From: Methanosarcinales archaeon
GTDB lineage: Archaea > Halobacteriota > Methanosarcinia > Methanotrichales > Methanotrichaceae
DNA length: 24,351 nucleotides
Direction of reading: 5' to 3'
NCBI GenBank assembly: GCA_013415595.1
Contig: JAAEEW010000007.1
Span: 1 to 24,351, forward strand
Part shown: piece by piece, positions 15,531 to 21,926 of the stretch
Position numbering within the stretch: position 1 is the stretch's first letter
How the letters are laid out: each line of letters begins with the position of its first letter
Notes under the pieces: generated by a model
Database searches by the model: none
Seen by the model: only the letters and a program-made list of their open reading frames with translations
What the model was told of the DNA's origin: nothing
Made by a program: the position numbers and the translations under genes

Positions 15531-16340
15531 CTAAAATCCCCGGCAGGCCGCCTCCTGGGAGGAGCGGGGCTGTGGGGCGGGACAGAGGGATATGGAGACA
15601 GACAGGGCGGCCTGGCAGACCAGGGCGGCGAAGAGGGCGTAGGCCAGGGGAAGCCAGCCGGGCATCCCCAGCACCTCAGGCAGGGCGTAGTGCCAGGCCC
15701 CGGCGGCCACGGGCATGGACTCGCACAGGGGGCCGATCAGGCTTCCTCCAGCCATCAGGACCAGGGTGGCAGTCTGGCGAAAGGCCAGATAGACCAGGGC
15801 CGCTGCAGGCAGGCCGACGGCCAGGGTCAGGGGAGTGCTGTGGCCCAGGGAGACGAATATGGCGACCATGAGGCCGATTCCCGCCAGGGAGACGGGAACG
15901 GCCATCCCCCTGGCCGCCCCGGGGATGCCGCCGAGGACGCTTCGGGATATCAGCCACAGGGCGGGAGGAAAGCAGGCCCAGGCCACGGGAAGCCAGGGCG
16001 GAACGTAAAGGATGGCCCCGGTCTGGGAGTAGGTCCAAAGCCCCCCGGCCACGCAGAAGACCTCGGTCAGGGGGCCCAGCACCGCCCCGGTGGCCGCCAG
16101 CAGGACGGCCCTTCTGTAATCGCAGAGGCGCCAGACCAGAACGGAGACCGGCAGCAGCAGCAGGAGGGCCAGAAGGTAGGGACGCTGGAACTGAAAGACG
16201 ATGGCTCCAGAGCCGTAGACCACCAGCAAAAGGATCAGGAACAGGTCGGCCAGGCGGGCCCGGATGGAGGGGCACTGGCCCCAGAGCGGGGTTTGGCAGG
16301 ACTGAAGCGACGTGGCAGGTGGCATAACATGAAGAGGCAT
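15531..16340 (-). CDS. Integral membrane protein with internal duplication, function unknown
   Basis: The 269-residue protein has about seven hydrophobic segments and no recognised enzyme motif. Two halves repeat each other: GAVLGPLTE...GLWTY...PPWLP (residues 85-118) and GSLIGPLCE...GAWHY...PGWLP (199-231), aligned 114 residues apart with the same G-GPL-E, G-W-Y and WLP pattern. ATG 16340 is chosen because GGAGG (plus-strand CCTCC at 16349-16353) sits eight bases before it; a longer frame reaching to 16604 has no signal and would overlap the divergent gene. A TATA-like ACTTAAAGT on this strand lies around 16424-16432. The GPL-E and W-Y/WLP pattern recalls small uncharacterised membrane families, but I cannot name one with certainty. 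Its end converges on the PRODH-like gene. Confidence 0.75.
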   Translation of the reverse strand: MPLHVMPPATSLQSCQTPLWGQCPSIRARLADLFLILLLVVYGSGAIVFQFQRPYLLALLLLLPVSVLVWRLCDYRRAVLLAATGAVLGPLTEVFCVAGGLWTYSQTGAILYVPPWLPVAWACFPPALWLISRSVLGGIPGAARGMAVPVSLAGIGLMVAIFVSLGHSTPLTLAVGLPAAALVYLAFRQTATLVLMAGGSLIGPLCESMPVAAGAWHYALPEVLGMPGWLPLAYALFAALVCQAALSVSISLCPAPQPRSSQEAACRGF

Positions 16341-16566
16341 ATCCCAAACCTCCGGACTGGATGGCAGCACGAAAGGCAATCTGAACGGCCCAGATCTCAG
16401 CCTGTATGCTAGAATGCTGCGCACTTTAAGTAACTGATCCACCGGGGATGCCCCGGCCCTCCCGGTCCCGGGGTGGGACGGAGATGTGCTGCCTTGATCT
16501 GTGCTGATGTGATCGAATCCTGCGGCTCGCAAGTTGCTTAAATCCCGGGAATTCCTGTTTGCTGAT

Positions 16567-17220
16567 ATGGCCATACGGATCATCTCCTTCGACATGGACG
16601 GCACCCTGGTGAGCTCCCGCTACACCGACCAGGTCTGGCTGGAGGGCATGCCCCTGCTCTACGCCAGGAGGCACGGCCTGGACCTGGAGGAGGCCAGGAG
16701 AAAGGTCTACGACGAGTACATGTCGGTTGGGACCGGGGACCTGCGCTGGTACAGCATGGAGCACTGGCTGGAGTACTTCGACATCCCGGAAGTCCCCGGC
16801 CAGCTTCTGGAGAGCTACCGGGACCAGGTGGAGGTCTATCCGGAGACGGAAGAGGTTTTGAGGAGGCTGGGGGAGAGGTTCGATCTGGTGGTGACCACCA
16901 ACGGGGCCCGGGAGTTCCTGGACATGCAGCTATCGACCCTGGACGGGTACTTCAAGGCCACCTTCTCCACCACCGGCGACTTCGGACTGGTGAAGAGCCC
17001 GGAGGCTTACCGGGAGCTGTGCCGTCGCCTGCAGGCCAGGCCGGAAGAGGTCATGCACGTGGGCGACAACCTGAGCTTCGACTACCAGATGGCCAGGGAG
17101 GCCGGGCTGCAGGCCCTCTACCTGGACCGGGAGGGGATGAACAGGGGAGAGGATACCATCCGGGACCTGAGGGGAGTGGCGGACAGGTTGACTGGGGATG
17201 GGCACCATGATTTTAAATAA
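16567..17220 (+). CDS. HAD-superfamily hydrolase (phosphatase-like)
   Basis: The 217-residue protein carries all HAD motifs: motif I SFDMDGTLV (7-15) with nucleophile D9 and acid D11, motif II VVTTNGA, motif III lysine in GLVKSPEAY, and motif IV HVGDNLSFDYQMA. The helical cap lies between motif I and II, as in phosphoglycolate or haloacid-type members. Likely a small-molecule phosphatase; substrate unknown. ATG 16567 is preferred over TTG 16534 because the TATA-like GCTTAAATC (16534-16542) lies about 28 bases before it, giving a nearly leaderless message. It is divergent from the duplicated membrane protein. Confidence 0.9.
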   Translation: MAIRIISFDMDGTLVSSRYTDQVWLEGMPLLYARRHGLDLEEARRKVYDEYMSVGTGDLRWYSMEHWLEYFDIPEVPGQLLESYRDQVEVYPETEEVLRRLGERFDLVVTTNGAREFLDMQLSTLDGYFKATFSTTGDFGLVKSPEAYRELCRRLQARPEEVMHVGDNLSFDYQMAREAGLQALYLDREGMNRGEDTIRDLRGVADRLTGDGHHDFK

Positions 17221-17222
17221 AT
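17209..17222 (+). promoter_or_regulatory. TATA-like box before the six-cysteine protein
   Basis: GATTTTAAATAAAT overlaps the end of the HAD gene and lies 21-34 bases before ATG 17243. The spacing fits a leaderless transcript. Confidence 0.55.
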
Positions 17223-17242
17223 AGAGTGCACCATTAACGATC

Positions 17243-17491
17243 ATGAACATGGAAGACACGGAGAAGCGCCTGAAGGACCTGCTGTCCAGGGGGGCCTCGG
17301 AAGAGGACATGTTGAAGCAGCTCAGCCTGGCCGAGGGCTGCGGCCTGAAGGTGTGGTGCCAGGAGCAGACTCTGGCCGGCAGCGACAAGAAGATTCACCG
17401 CTACTGCGGCTACGTCAAGCGGTGCGACGACCCGGCGGAGAACACTGAGCCCATCTGCGGCGCCTGGCTGGACGGGCCCTGCCAGAAATAA
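17243..17491 (+). CDS. Small six-cysteine protein, function unknown
   Basis: The 82-residue protein has an amphipathic N-terminal helix-like part (1-30) followed by six cysteines, at 33, 39, 55, 61, 72 and 80, in contexts GCGLKVWC, RYCGYVKRC and PICGAW...GPC. The spacing could bind zinc or an iron-sulfur cluster; there is no signal peptide. I do not recognise the family. It has its own promoter box and is followed by an AT-rich stretch, so it appears to be a single-gene unit. Confidence 0.75.
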   Translation: MNMEDTEKRLKDLLSRGASEEDMLKQLSLAEGCGLKVWCQEQTLAGSDKKIHRYCGYVKRCDDPAENTEPICGAWLDGPCQK

Positions 17492-17560
17492 CGCTATTTT
17501 GCAAATATTAATAATTTTTATTTATAAAATTAATAATAGTATCGGTAATAGTATCGGCTG
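17492..17560. terminator. AT-rich convergent termination region
   Basis: Between the six-cysteine gene and the minus-strand flavoprotein there is an AT-rich block with AATTTTTATTTATAAAATTA, which gives T-runs on both strands and so could end transcription from either side. Confidence 0.45.
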
Positions 17561-17564
17561 AGGA

Positions 17565-18110
17565 TTATAGCAGAGACTGGAGAACCGTCCCCAGCCGGTA
17601 GGCCCGCTGCATATCGTCGTGGCTCGCAGCGACCTCTCCCTTCTCGTAGGCTTTGGCCAGCAGGCTTCCTGCGAACTCCATTTCCAGATAATCCAGGGAG
17701 CTTCTGAACATCTCCACCAGCGGCCGGCAGCCCTCCGCCCCTTCCTCAGAGGGGCTCACCAGCAGTCCTGCCTTGCCCTTCAATCTCTTGCTGGCTATGA
17801 AAGGTCGCAGCCGGTCGATGAACAGCTTCATCTTTCCGGTGGGACCGTACCAGTAGACCGGCGTCCCGAAGACGATGAGATCCGCGGCCTCTAAAAGGGG
17901 ATAAAGCTCGTCCATTTCGTCCTTCAAGGAGCAGACGAAGGAGCCCTGTTTGCACCGGCGGCAATCCAGGCAGGGCAGGATGTCGTAATGGTAAAGGTAC
18001 AGCTTCTGACAGTCGTGATTGCTGGCCCTGGCCCCCTGCAGGAGCTCCTCCACAAGCATATCGGTATTCCCGTCGACTCGAGGGCTTCCGACCAGTGCCA
18101 GGACTCTCAT
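17565..18110 (-). CDS. Iron-sulfur flavoprotein (Isf / NADPH-dependent FMN reductase family)
   Basis: The 181-residue protein has a flavodoxin-like fold: LALVGSPRVDGNTDML (4-19) is the FMN phosphate loop and GTPVYWYGPTGKMKLFIDR (82-100) the flavin-binding segment. The compact cluster motif C47-LD-C50-RR-C53-KQGSFV-C60 matches the 4Fe-4S ligand pattern of methanogen iron-sulfur flavoproteins, which move electrons between ferredoxin and oxidants such as oxygen or hydrogen peroxide. The start ATG 18110 overlaps the preceding gene's stop as ATGA, so the two are translated together. The upstream part of the longer frame belongs to the neighbour's shadow. Confidence 0.9.
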   Translation of the reverse strand: MRVLALVGSPRVDGNTDMLVEELLQGARASNHDCQKLYLYHYDILPCLDCRRCKQGSFVCSLKDEMDELYPLLEAADLIVFGTPVYWYGPTGKMKLFIDRLRPFIASKRLKGKAGLLVSPSEEGAEGCRPLVEMFRSSLDYLEMEFAGSLLAKAYEKGEVAASHDDMQRAYRLGTVLQSLL

Positions 18111-18721
18111 AAAGACCCCCTGCTGCATAGCGAGGGGATAATCCTTCCGGTCCGGTCCATGTACTCCCGGTACTGCTCCCCGAACCGGGAGAGCATCATC
18201 TGCTCCTCCCGGGAGACCCGCACCAGATAAAGGGGCAGAAGGGCGACCAGGAAGGCAGGGCCTGCCACCCAGTTCCATAGCAGCAGGGGCTGGGCCAGGG
18301 CCCACAGCCAGTGGGCGGCATACATGGGGTGGCGGATCCGGCTGTAGACGCCCCCAGTCACCAGGGTCTGGTCCGGCCCGATCTCCAGCTTCGGGGACCA
18401 GTTGCTCCCCAGGTCGACGTGAGACCGCCACAGGAGCCATAGGGATGATGAGAAGAGGACCACTCCCAGCCACCCGGCCCACTGCGGCAGGGCGTAGTCG
18501 AATCCCTCAAGCCAGGGAGTCAGCAGGTAGACCAGAGGCAGGACCAGCATGCCTACTGAGACCAGGAAGAGGAGAAGGGGATCGGCCCTGGAACTCCAGT
18601 TCTCTGCGGACCTGACCTTCCGCTTTCCTCTGGTGAAGCAAAAGCGGATCAGCGAGCCGGCAAAAAGGCCCAGGATGTAGAAGGCCGGGAAGAGTTCAGG
18701 ACTCGGGAAATGAGCTGCCAA
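18107..18721 (-). CDS. ICMT-like membrane methyltransferase
   Basis: The 204-residue protein belongs to the isoprenylcysteine carboxyl methyltransferase / phospholipid N-methyltransferase group. Hydrophobic segments are near 11-25, 48-70, 82-98, 134-148 and 150-168. The SAM-binding and catalytic signature GVYSRIRHPMY (124-134), REEQMMLSRFG (171-181) and YREYMDRTGR (184-193) are intact. Archaea have no known prenylated CaaX proteins, so the substrate is probably a lipid, quinone-like molecule or small compound. The start appears to be TTG 18721; no ATG occurs before the first helix. It is the first gene of a two-gene unit with the iron-sulfur flavoprotein. Confidence 0.85.
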   Translation of the reverse strand: MAAHFPSPELFPAFYILGLFAGSLIRFCFTRGKRKVRSAENWSSRADPLLLFLVSVGMLVLPLVYLLTPWLEGFDYALPQWAGWLGVVLFSSSLWLLWRSHVDLGSNWSPKLEIGPDQTLVTGGVYSRIRHPMYAAHWLWALAQPLLLWNWVAGPAFLVALLPLYLVRVSREEQMMLSRFGEQYREYMDRTGRIIPSLCSRGSL

Positions 18722-18940
18722 ACTGCCACGCTCCAGTCTGATTGTGCAGGGTTATGATCCGCAATACGGGGCAGCCGGGCAGATCCGGGGCCCAAGACCG
18801 CTGCCTTCCCTCCGGCATCATGGGTGTACGCGCCCTGGCCACGGCGTCACGGTTGTAGCGACAAACGGCTCCCCGGAGCACCCCGGGAGGCGGATGCAGT
18901 AGACCGGGGGGGAGGCGTTTTAGGTATGGGGGCGGGGGAT
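18722..18940. other. Intergenic gap, no gene seen
   Basis: These 219 bases separate two minus-strand units. They are GC-rich without a recognisable protein, tRNA or clear TATA box. The end of nifB is followed by TACCTAAAACGCC on its own strand, a short non-coding trailer. Confidence 0.4.
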
Positions 18941-19867
18941 TTACTTGCCCTGCTCCCTGGTCCGGCTCTGGAACTCCTGCTGGATGTCGCAGCCCAATTT
19001 TCCGATGGCGTCGGACCGGCACTGCCGGCAGTGCTTCATCTGCTTGATGATCTTTCCCAACTCCGCCTGAATCTGGCGCGTCTCCTCTGGGGAGGGTGGA
19101 GTGATGTGGGCGAACTTGTACTGGGGTATCAGGGGCATGACGTTGTGGATGAAGACGCCCATGGACTTGATCTTGCGAGCCACGTCGAACACGTGCTGGT
19201 CGTTGATGGTGGGTATGAGAACGGTGTTGACCTTGACGATCTTCTTTCGCTTCAGGGCCTCCTGGATGCCCTTCAGTTGATGGTCCAATAGAAGCCTGGC
19301 CGCCTCCAGCCCCTCGTAGCGCCGGCCTTCGTAGACCACGTAATCGTAGATCTCCTTGCCGATCTCCGGGTCCACGGCGTTCATGGTCACGGTGATGTTG
19401 CACACCCCCAGCTCGTCCAGCTCTTTGACTTTATCCGGGAGCAATAGACCGTTGGTGCTGATGCACAGGATCAGGTGGGGATACTTCTGGCCCACCAACC
19501 GCAGGGTCTCGAAGGTCTCCTCGTTGGCCAGGGGCTCACCTGGACCGGCCACTCCCACCACCTTGATGTAATGGTGTTTTTCCAGGACCTCGTCCACCCG
19601 GGCCAGGGCCTCCTCCGGCTTCAAGACCTGGCTGGTCACCCCTGGCCTGGACTCGTTGACGCAGTCGAAGTCCCGAACGCAGTACTTGCACTGGATGTTG
19701 CACCGGGGGGCCACCGCCAGGTGCATGCGCCCAAAAGAGTGGCAGGCCTTCTCGCTGAAGCAGGGGTGCTCCTGGATCCTCCTGAGCTGCTCCGGGTCGT
19801 AGGGGACCTCCTTGCCGGCAACGTTGGCCACAGGATAGGTTTCTTGGCTCATGGGACGATACTCCAT
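18941..19867 (-). CDS. nifB: NifB-type radical SAM protein (FeMo-cofactor core synthesis), stand-alone
   Basis: NifB fuses two 4Fe-4S clusters and inserts a carbide from SAM to form NifB-co. The 308 residues show HPCFSEKACHSFGRMHLAV (34-52), the radical SAM motif C56-NIQ-C60-KY-C63, then DFDCVNESRPG (66-76), GPGEPL, and the C-terminal CRQCRSDAIGKLG, all specific for NifB. There is no C-terminal NifX domain, as in other methanogen NifB proteins. No nif structural genes are nearby. ATG 19867 is listed, but ATG 19852 (MSQETYP) is more likely: the TATA-like TTAATAATAA on this strand, near 19874-19886, would place the transcript start between the two. Confidence 0.88.
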   Translation of the reverse strand: MEYRPMSQETYPVANVAGKEVPYDPEQLRRIQEHPCFSEKACHSFGRMHLAVAPRCNIQCKYCVRDFDCVNESRPGVTSQVLKPEEALARVDEVLEKHHYIKVVGVAGPGEPLANEETFETLRLVGQKYPHLILCISTNGLLLPDKVKELDELGVCNITVTMNAVDPEIGKEIYDYVVYEGRRYEGLEAARLLLDHQLKGIQEALKRKKIVKVNTVLIPTINDQHVFDVARKIKSMGVFIHNVMPLIPQYKFAHITPPSPEETRQIQAELGKIIKQMKHCRQCRSDAIGKLGCDIQQEFQSRTREQGK

Positions 19868-19871
19868 AGGT

Positions 19872-19886
19872 TATTATTAAGCGAAT
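19872..19886 (-). promoter_or_regulatory. TATA-like box before nifB
   Basis: On the minus strand CTTAATAATAACC lies about 5-15 bases before ATG 19867 and about 20-33 bases before ATG 19852. The distance fits the second ATG as a leaderless start. Confidence 0.5.
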
Positions 19887-20090
19887 GGCTAAAAGACTAC
19901 CGCCCCGAAGCGATAGATCGACGCGGACTGCAGCCCTCCATATCGGCTTATTCCGGCAAAGACGCATCCACATTTAACATCCTGAGTAGGACCGATCCTC
20001 AGCAGAGACACCCCGGGCAAAGAACGATTCCCCCGCGCGGGGAGACGGCCGGCAATCGGGAACTGCCTGCATCAGCCGTTCCCCTGCCAA

Positions 20091-20100
20091 AATCCTTATC
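20091..20100 (+). promoter_or_regulatory. TATA-like box before srp19
   Basis: AATCCTTATC lies 26-35 bases before ATG 20126. It is a weak match, but the spacing is like that of other genes in the window. Confidence 0.35.
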
Positions 20101-20125
20101 CATCGATGAGTCAAAAACGAATGCC

Positions 20126-20410
20126 ATGCCAAGGAAGGATCGCCTGGTCATCTGGCCAGCCTACATCGACTCCGAGAGAAGCCGCAGCCAGGGGAGGATA
20201 GTCTCAAAGGAGGATGCGGTACGCGACCCCAAGCTGGATGAGATAACATTCGCCGCCATGCATCTGGGCCTGGACCCGGAGGTGGAGCGGGACAAAGCTT
20301 ACCCCAAGCACTGGTATGAAAAGCGGGGAAGGGTGCTGGTCCTGAAGAAAGAGCCCAAGTCCAGAATGATAAAGAAAATTGCTCGCGCCGTGAGAAAGAA
20401 ACGGCGCTAA
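20126..20410 (+). CDS. srp19: Signal recognition particle 19 kDa protein
   Basis: SRP19 binds helices 6 and 8 of 7S RNA and helps load SRP54. The 94-residue protein has the family opening LVIWPAYIDSERSRSQGR (7-24), with the archaeal/eukaryal RxxGR-type loop, VRDPKLDEI (32-40), and the very basic C-terminus ending KKIARAVRKKRR. ATG 20126 gives the expected length; an out-of-frame ATG at 20121 can be ignored. It runs into the convergent DUF211 gene with a four-base overlap of stops. Confidence 0.95.
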   Translation: MPRKDRLVIWPAYIDSERSRSQGRIVSKEDAVRDPKLDEITFAAMHLGLDPEVERDKAYPKHWYEKRGRVLVLKKEPKSRMIKKIARAVRKKRR

Positions 20411-20691
20411 CGCTCCTGGAGGGTCTCGAACTCCTCCACAATCTCCTTGCCCGCGACCACCTCGTCCACGCTGTGGATCACGCCGCCGAATTCCTGGATG
20501 ACCTTCTCCACCACCCGGAAGTCCACGAAATCTCCCTCAATGGTGGCCTTGATGGTCTCCGTCTGCTGATCTACTTCGTAAAGGCTGATATTTACGCCGG
20601 TCACGCCCTCGAGGTTAGCCAGCACATCCGCCAGCTCGATGATGCTCGGGATGTGCGGCTTTAGCACGTCCAAAACTAAACGTCTGATCAT
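20407..20691 (-). CDS. DUF211 family protein
   Basis: The 94-residue protein starts MIRRLVLDVLKPH and runs to GGVIHSVDEVVAGKEIVEE, as in the archaeal DUF211 family of small ferredoxin-like-fold proteins that form ring-shaped oligomers. Function unknown; a regulatory or small-molecule-binding role is suggested for the family by its ACT-like fold. AAGGAGCG on this strand (plus-strand CGCTCCTT 20703-20710) is its ribosome site, about 11 bases before ATG 20691. Convergent with srp19. Confidence 0.88.
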   Translation of the reverse strand: MIRRLVLDVLKPHIPSIIELADVLANLEGVTGVNISLYEVDQQTETIKATIEGDFVDFRVVEKVIQEFGGVIHSVDEVVAGKEIVEEFETLQER

Positions 20692-20743
20692 TGCCTAGAA
20701 AACGCTCCTTGGTTATGAAGTGTGCAGTTCACTCGTAGTACCC

Positions 20744-20752
20744 TCTTAATAA
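20744..20752 (+). promoter_or_regulatory. TATA-like box before the PHP gene
   Basis: CTTAATAAC lies in the divergent gap between DUF211 and the PHP gene, about 50 bases before ATG 20801. The transcript would begin near 20775, which rules against the earlier TTG 20756 as start. Confidence 0.4.
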
Positions 20753-20800
20753 CCTTTGCGCGAGAGAACGCTTAACTACCTTACCGGCGCCGTCACTATC

Positions 20801-21436
20801 ATGATCGACCTTCACACCCACACGGTCTTCAGCGACGGCGAACTCATACCCAGCGAGCTGGTGCGCAGGGCCGAGGTCCTGGGGTACAGGGCCATCGGCA
20901 TTACCGATCACGTGGACTTCACCAACGTCGAGCAGGTCATCAGCAGCGTCTCCCGGGTAAAGGACCTGCAAGACGTGGTGAACATGAAGATCCTCCCCGG
21001 CGTGGAGCTGACCCACGTGCCCCCGGAGAAGATGGAGAAGCTGGCCACCCTGGCCCGCCGGCTGGGGGCGGAGATCGTGGTGGTGCACGGAGAGACTACG
21101 GTGGAGCCGGTCCGGCCGGGGACCAACCGGGCGGCGGTGGAGATCGGGGTGGACATCCTGGCCCATCCCGGATTTCTGACTCCCGAGGAGGCTGAGCTGG
21201 CCAGGGAGAACCAGGTCTGTCTGGAGTTGACGGCCAGGGCCGGGCACAACATCACCAACGGCCACGTGGCCAGGATAGCCCGGGAGACTGGTGCCAGGCT
21301 GGTGGTGGACACCGACGCCCACTCGCCCAATGATCTGATCGACCTGAAGAGGGGTGTGGAGATTGCGGCCGGGGCCGGACTGAGCCTGGAGGCGGCCAGA
21401 AGGATATTTTCCGATCATCCCATCATGAAGCTTTAA
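20801..21436 (+). CDS. PHP-domain metal-dependent phosphoesterase (histidinol-phosphatase family)
   Basis: The 211-residue protein has the metal ligands of PHP enzymes in order: HTHT (5-8), TDH (35-37), HGE (96-98), AHPG (121-124), GHN and NGH around 148-155, and DTDAH (170-174). These bind two or three metal ions that hydrolyse phosphoesters. Archaeal relatives include histidinol phosphatase candidates, but no his genes are nearby, so the substrate is open. The start ATG 20801 opens directly with the first metal motif, as is usual. A DUF2209-like gene follows after 44 bases. Confidence 0.9.
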   Translation: MIDLHTHTVFSDGELIPSELVRRAEVLGYRAIGITDHVDFTNVEQVISSVSRVKDLQDVVNMKILPGVELTHVPPEKMEKLATLARRLGAEIVVVHGETTVEPVRPGTNRAAVEIGVDILAHPGFLTPEEAELARENQVCLELTARAGHNITNGHVARIARETGARLVVDTDAHSPNDLIDLKRGVEIAAGAGLSLEAARRIFSDHPIMKL

Positions 21437-21480
21437 GTCCCATTATCGCCGCAACCGATGGAATAGAGAAGGGAACTACA

Positions 21481-21849
21481 ATGGAAGTGGTGGCGGTAGA
21501 CATATCAGGCAGGCATGAGGTCAAAGGGCGGTACTGCATGCTCTGCGCCGTTGTCTCTGCCAGGATATCCCCACGAAACATCCTCCGGGTCTACGAGGTT
21601 CGCCAGCATCCTCTGGTCTCGGAGAGGCTGGACCTGAACGTGGTGGCCGACCTGATCGCCACCGCCACCCTGGGGCTGGAGGGAGTGGTGCTGGTGGAGC
21701 GGGGGGACATGTACAACCTGGAGCAGTGGAGGGCCCAGAGCATCCTGGGGCGGGAGATGAAGTACCCCCAGTCCCTGGGCGAGCGGCTGGCCGTCGAGCT
21801 GGCCCACCACGTCTCGGTGGCCGGAAGAAGGCTGATGGTCGAGCCCTGA
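21481..21849 (+). CDS. DUF2209-like archaeal protein
   Basis: A 122-residue soluble protein beginning MEVVAVDISGRHEVKGRY and ending VSVAGRRLMVEP. The VVAVDISG start followed by a conserved-looking hydrophobic strand resembles the methanogen family DUF2209; some residues (D7, D at about 80) would suit an RNase-H-like metal fold, but this is a guess. The ribosome site is GAAGGGAAC before ATG 21481. It probably shares a transcript with the PHP gene. Confidence 0.72.
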   Translation: MEVVAVDISGRHEVKGRYCMLCAVVSARISPRNILRVYEVRQHPLVSERLDLNVVADLIATATLGLEGVVLVERGDMYNLEQWRAQSILGREMKYPQSLGERLAVELAHHVSVAGRRLMVEP

Positions 21850-21894
21850 GGATCAAGCCTTTGATGGTCGAGTGCAGACGGTCAAGCCCTGATC

Positions 21895-21904
21895 CTTTTA
21901 TACG
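21895..21904 (+). promoter_or_regulatory. TATA box before hflX
   Basis: CTTTTATACG lies 23-32 bases before ATG 21927, the spacing expected for a leaderless archaeal message. A short direct repeat TGATGGTCGAG (21833-21843 and 21862-21872) precedes it. Confidence 0.6.
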
Positions 21905-21926
21905 ATTCCCGGCAATCGGACAATTG

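Noticed and set aside
15501..16412. Long plus-strand frame opposite the membrane protein
   Set aside because: The translation is rich in Gly, Gln and Asp and low complexity, typical of the antisense of a hydrophobic GC-rich gene.
16341..16604. N-terminal extension of the duplicated membrane protein
   Set aside because: It would overlap the divergent HAD gene and its promoter; the ribosome site favours ATG 16340.
21726..21926. N-terminal extension of HflX
   Set aside because: It overlaps the DUF2209-like gene out of frame; a TATA box lies just before ATG 21927.
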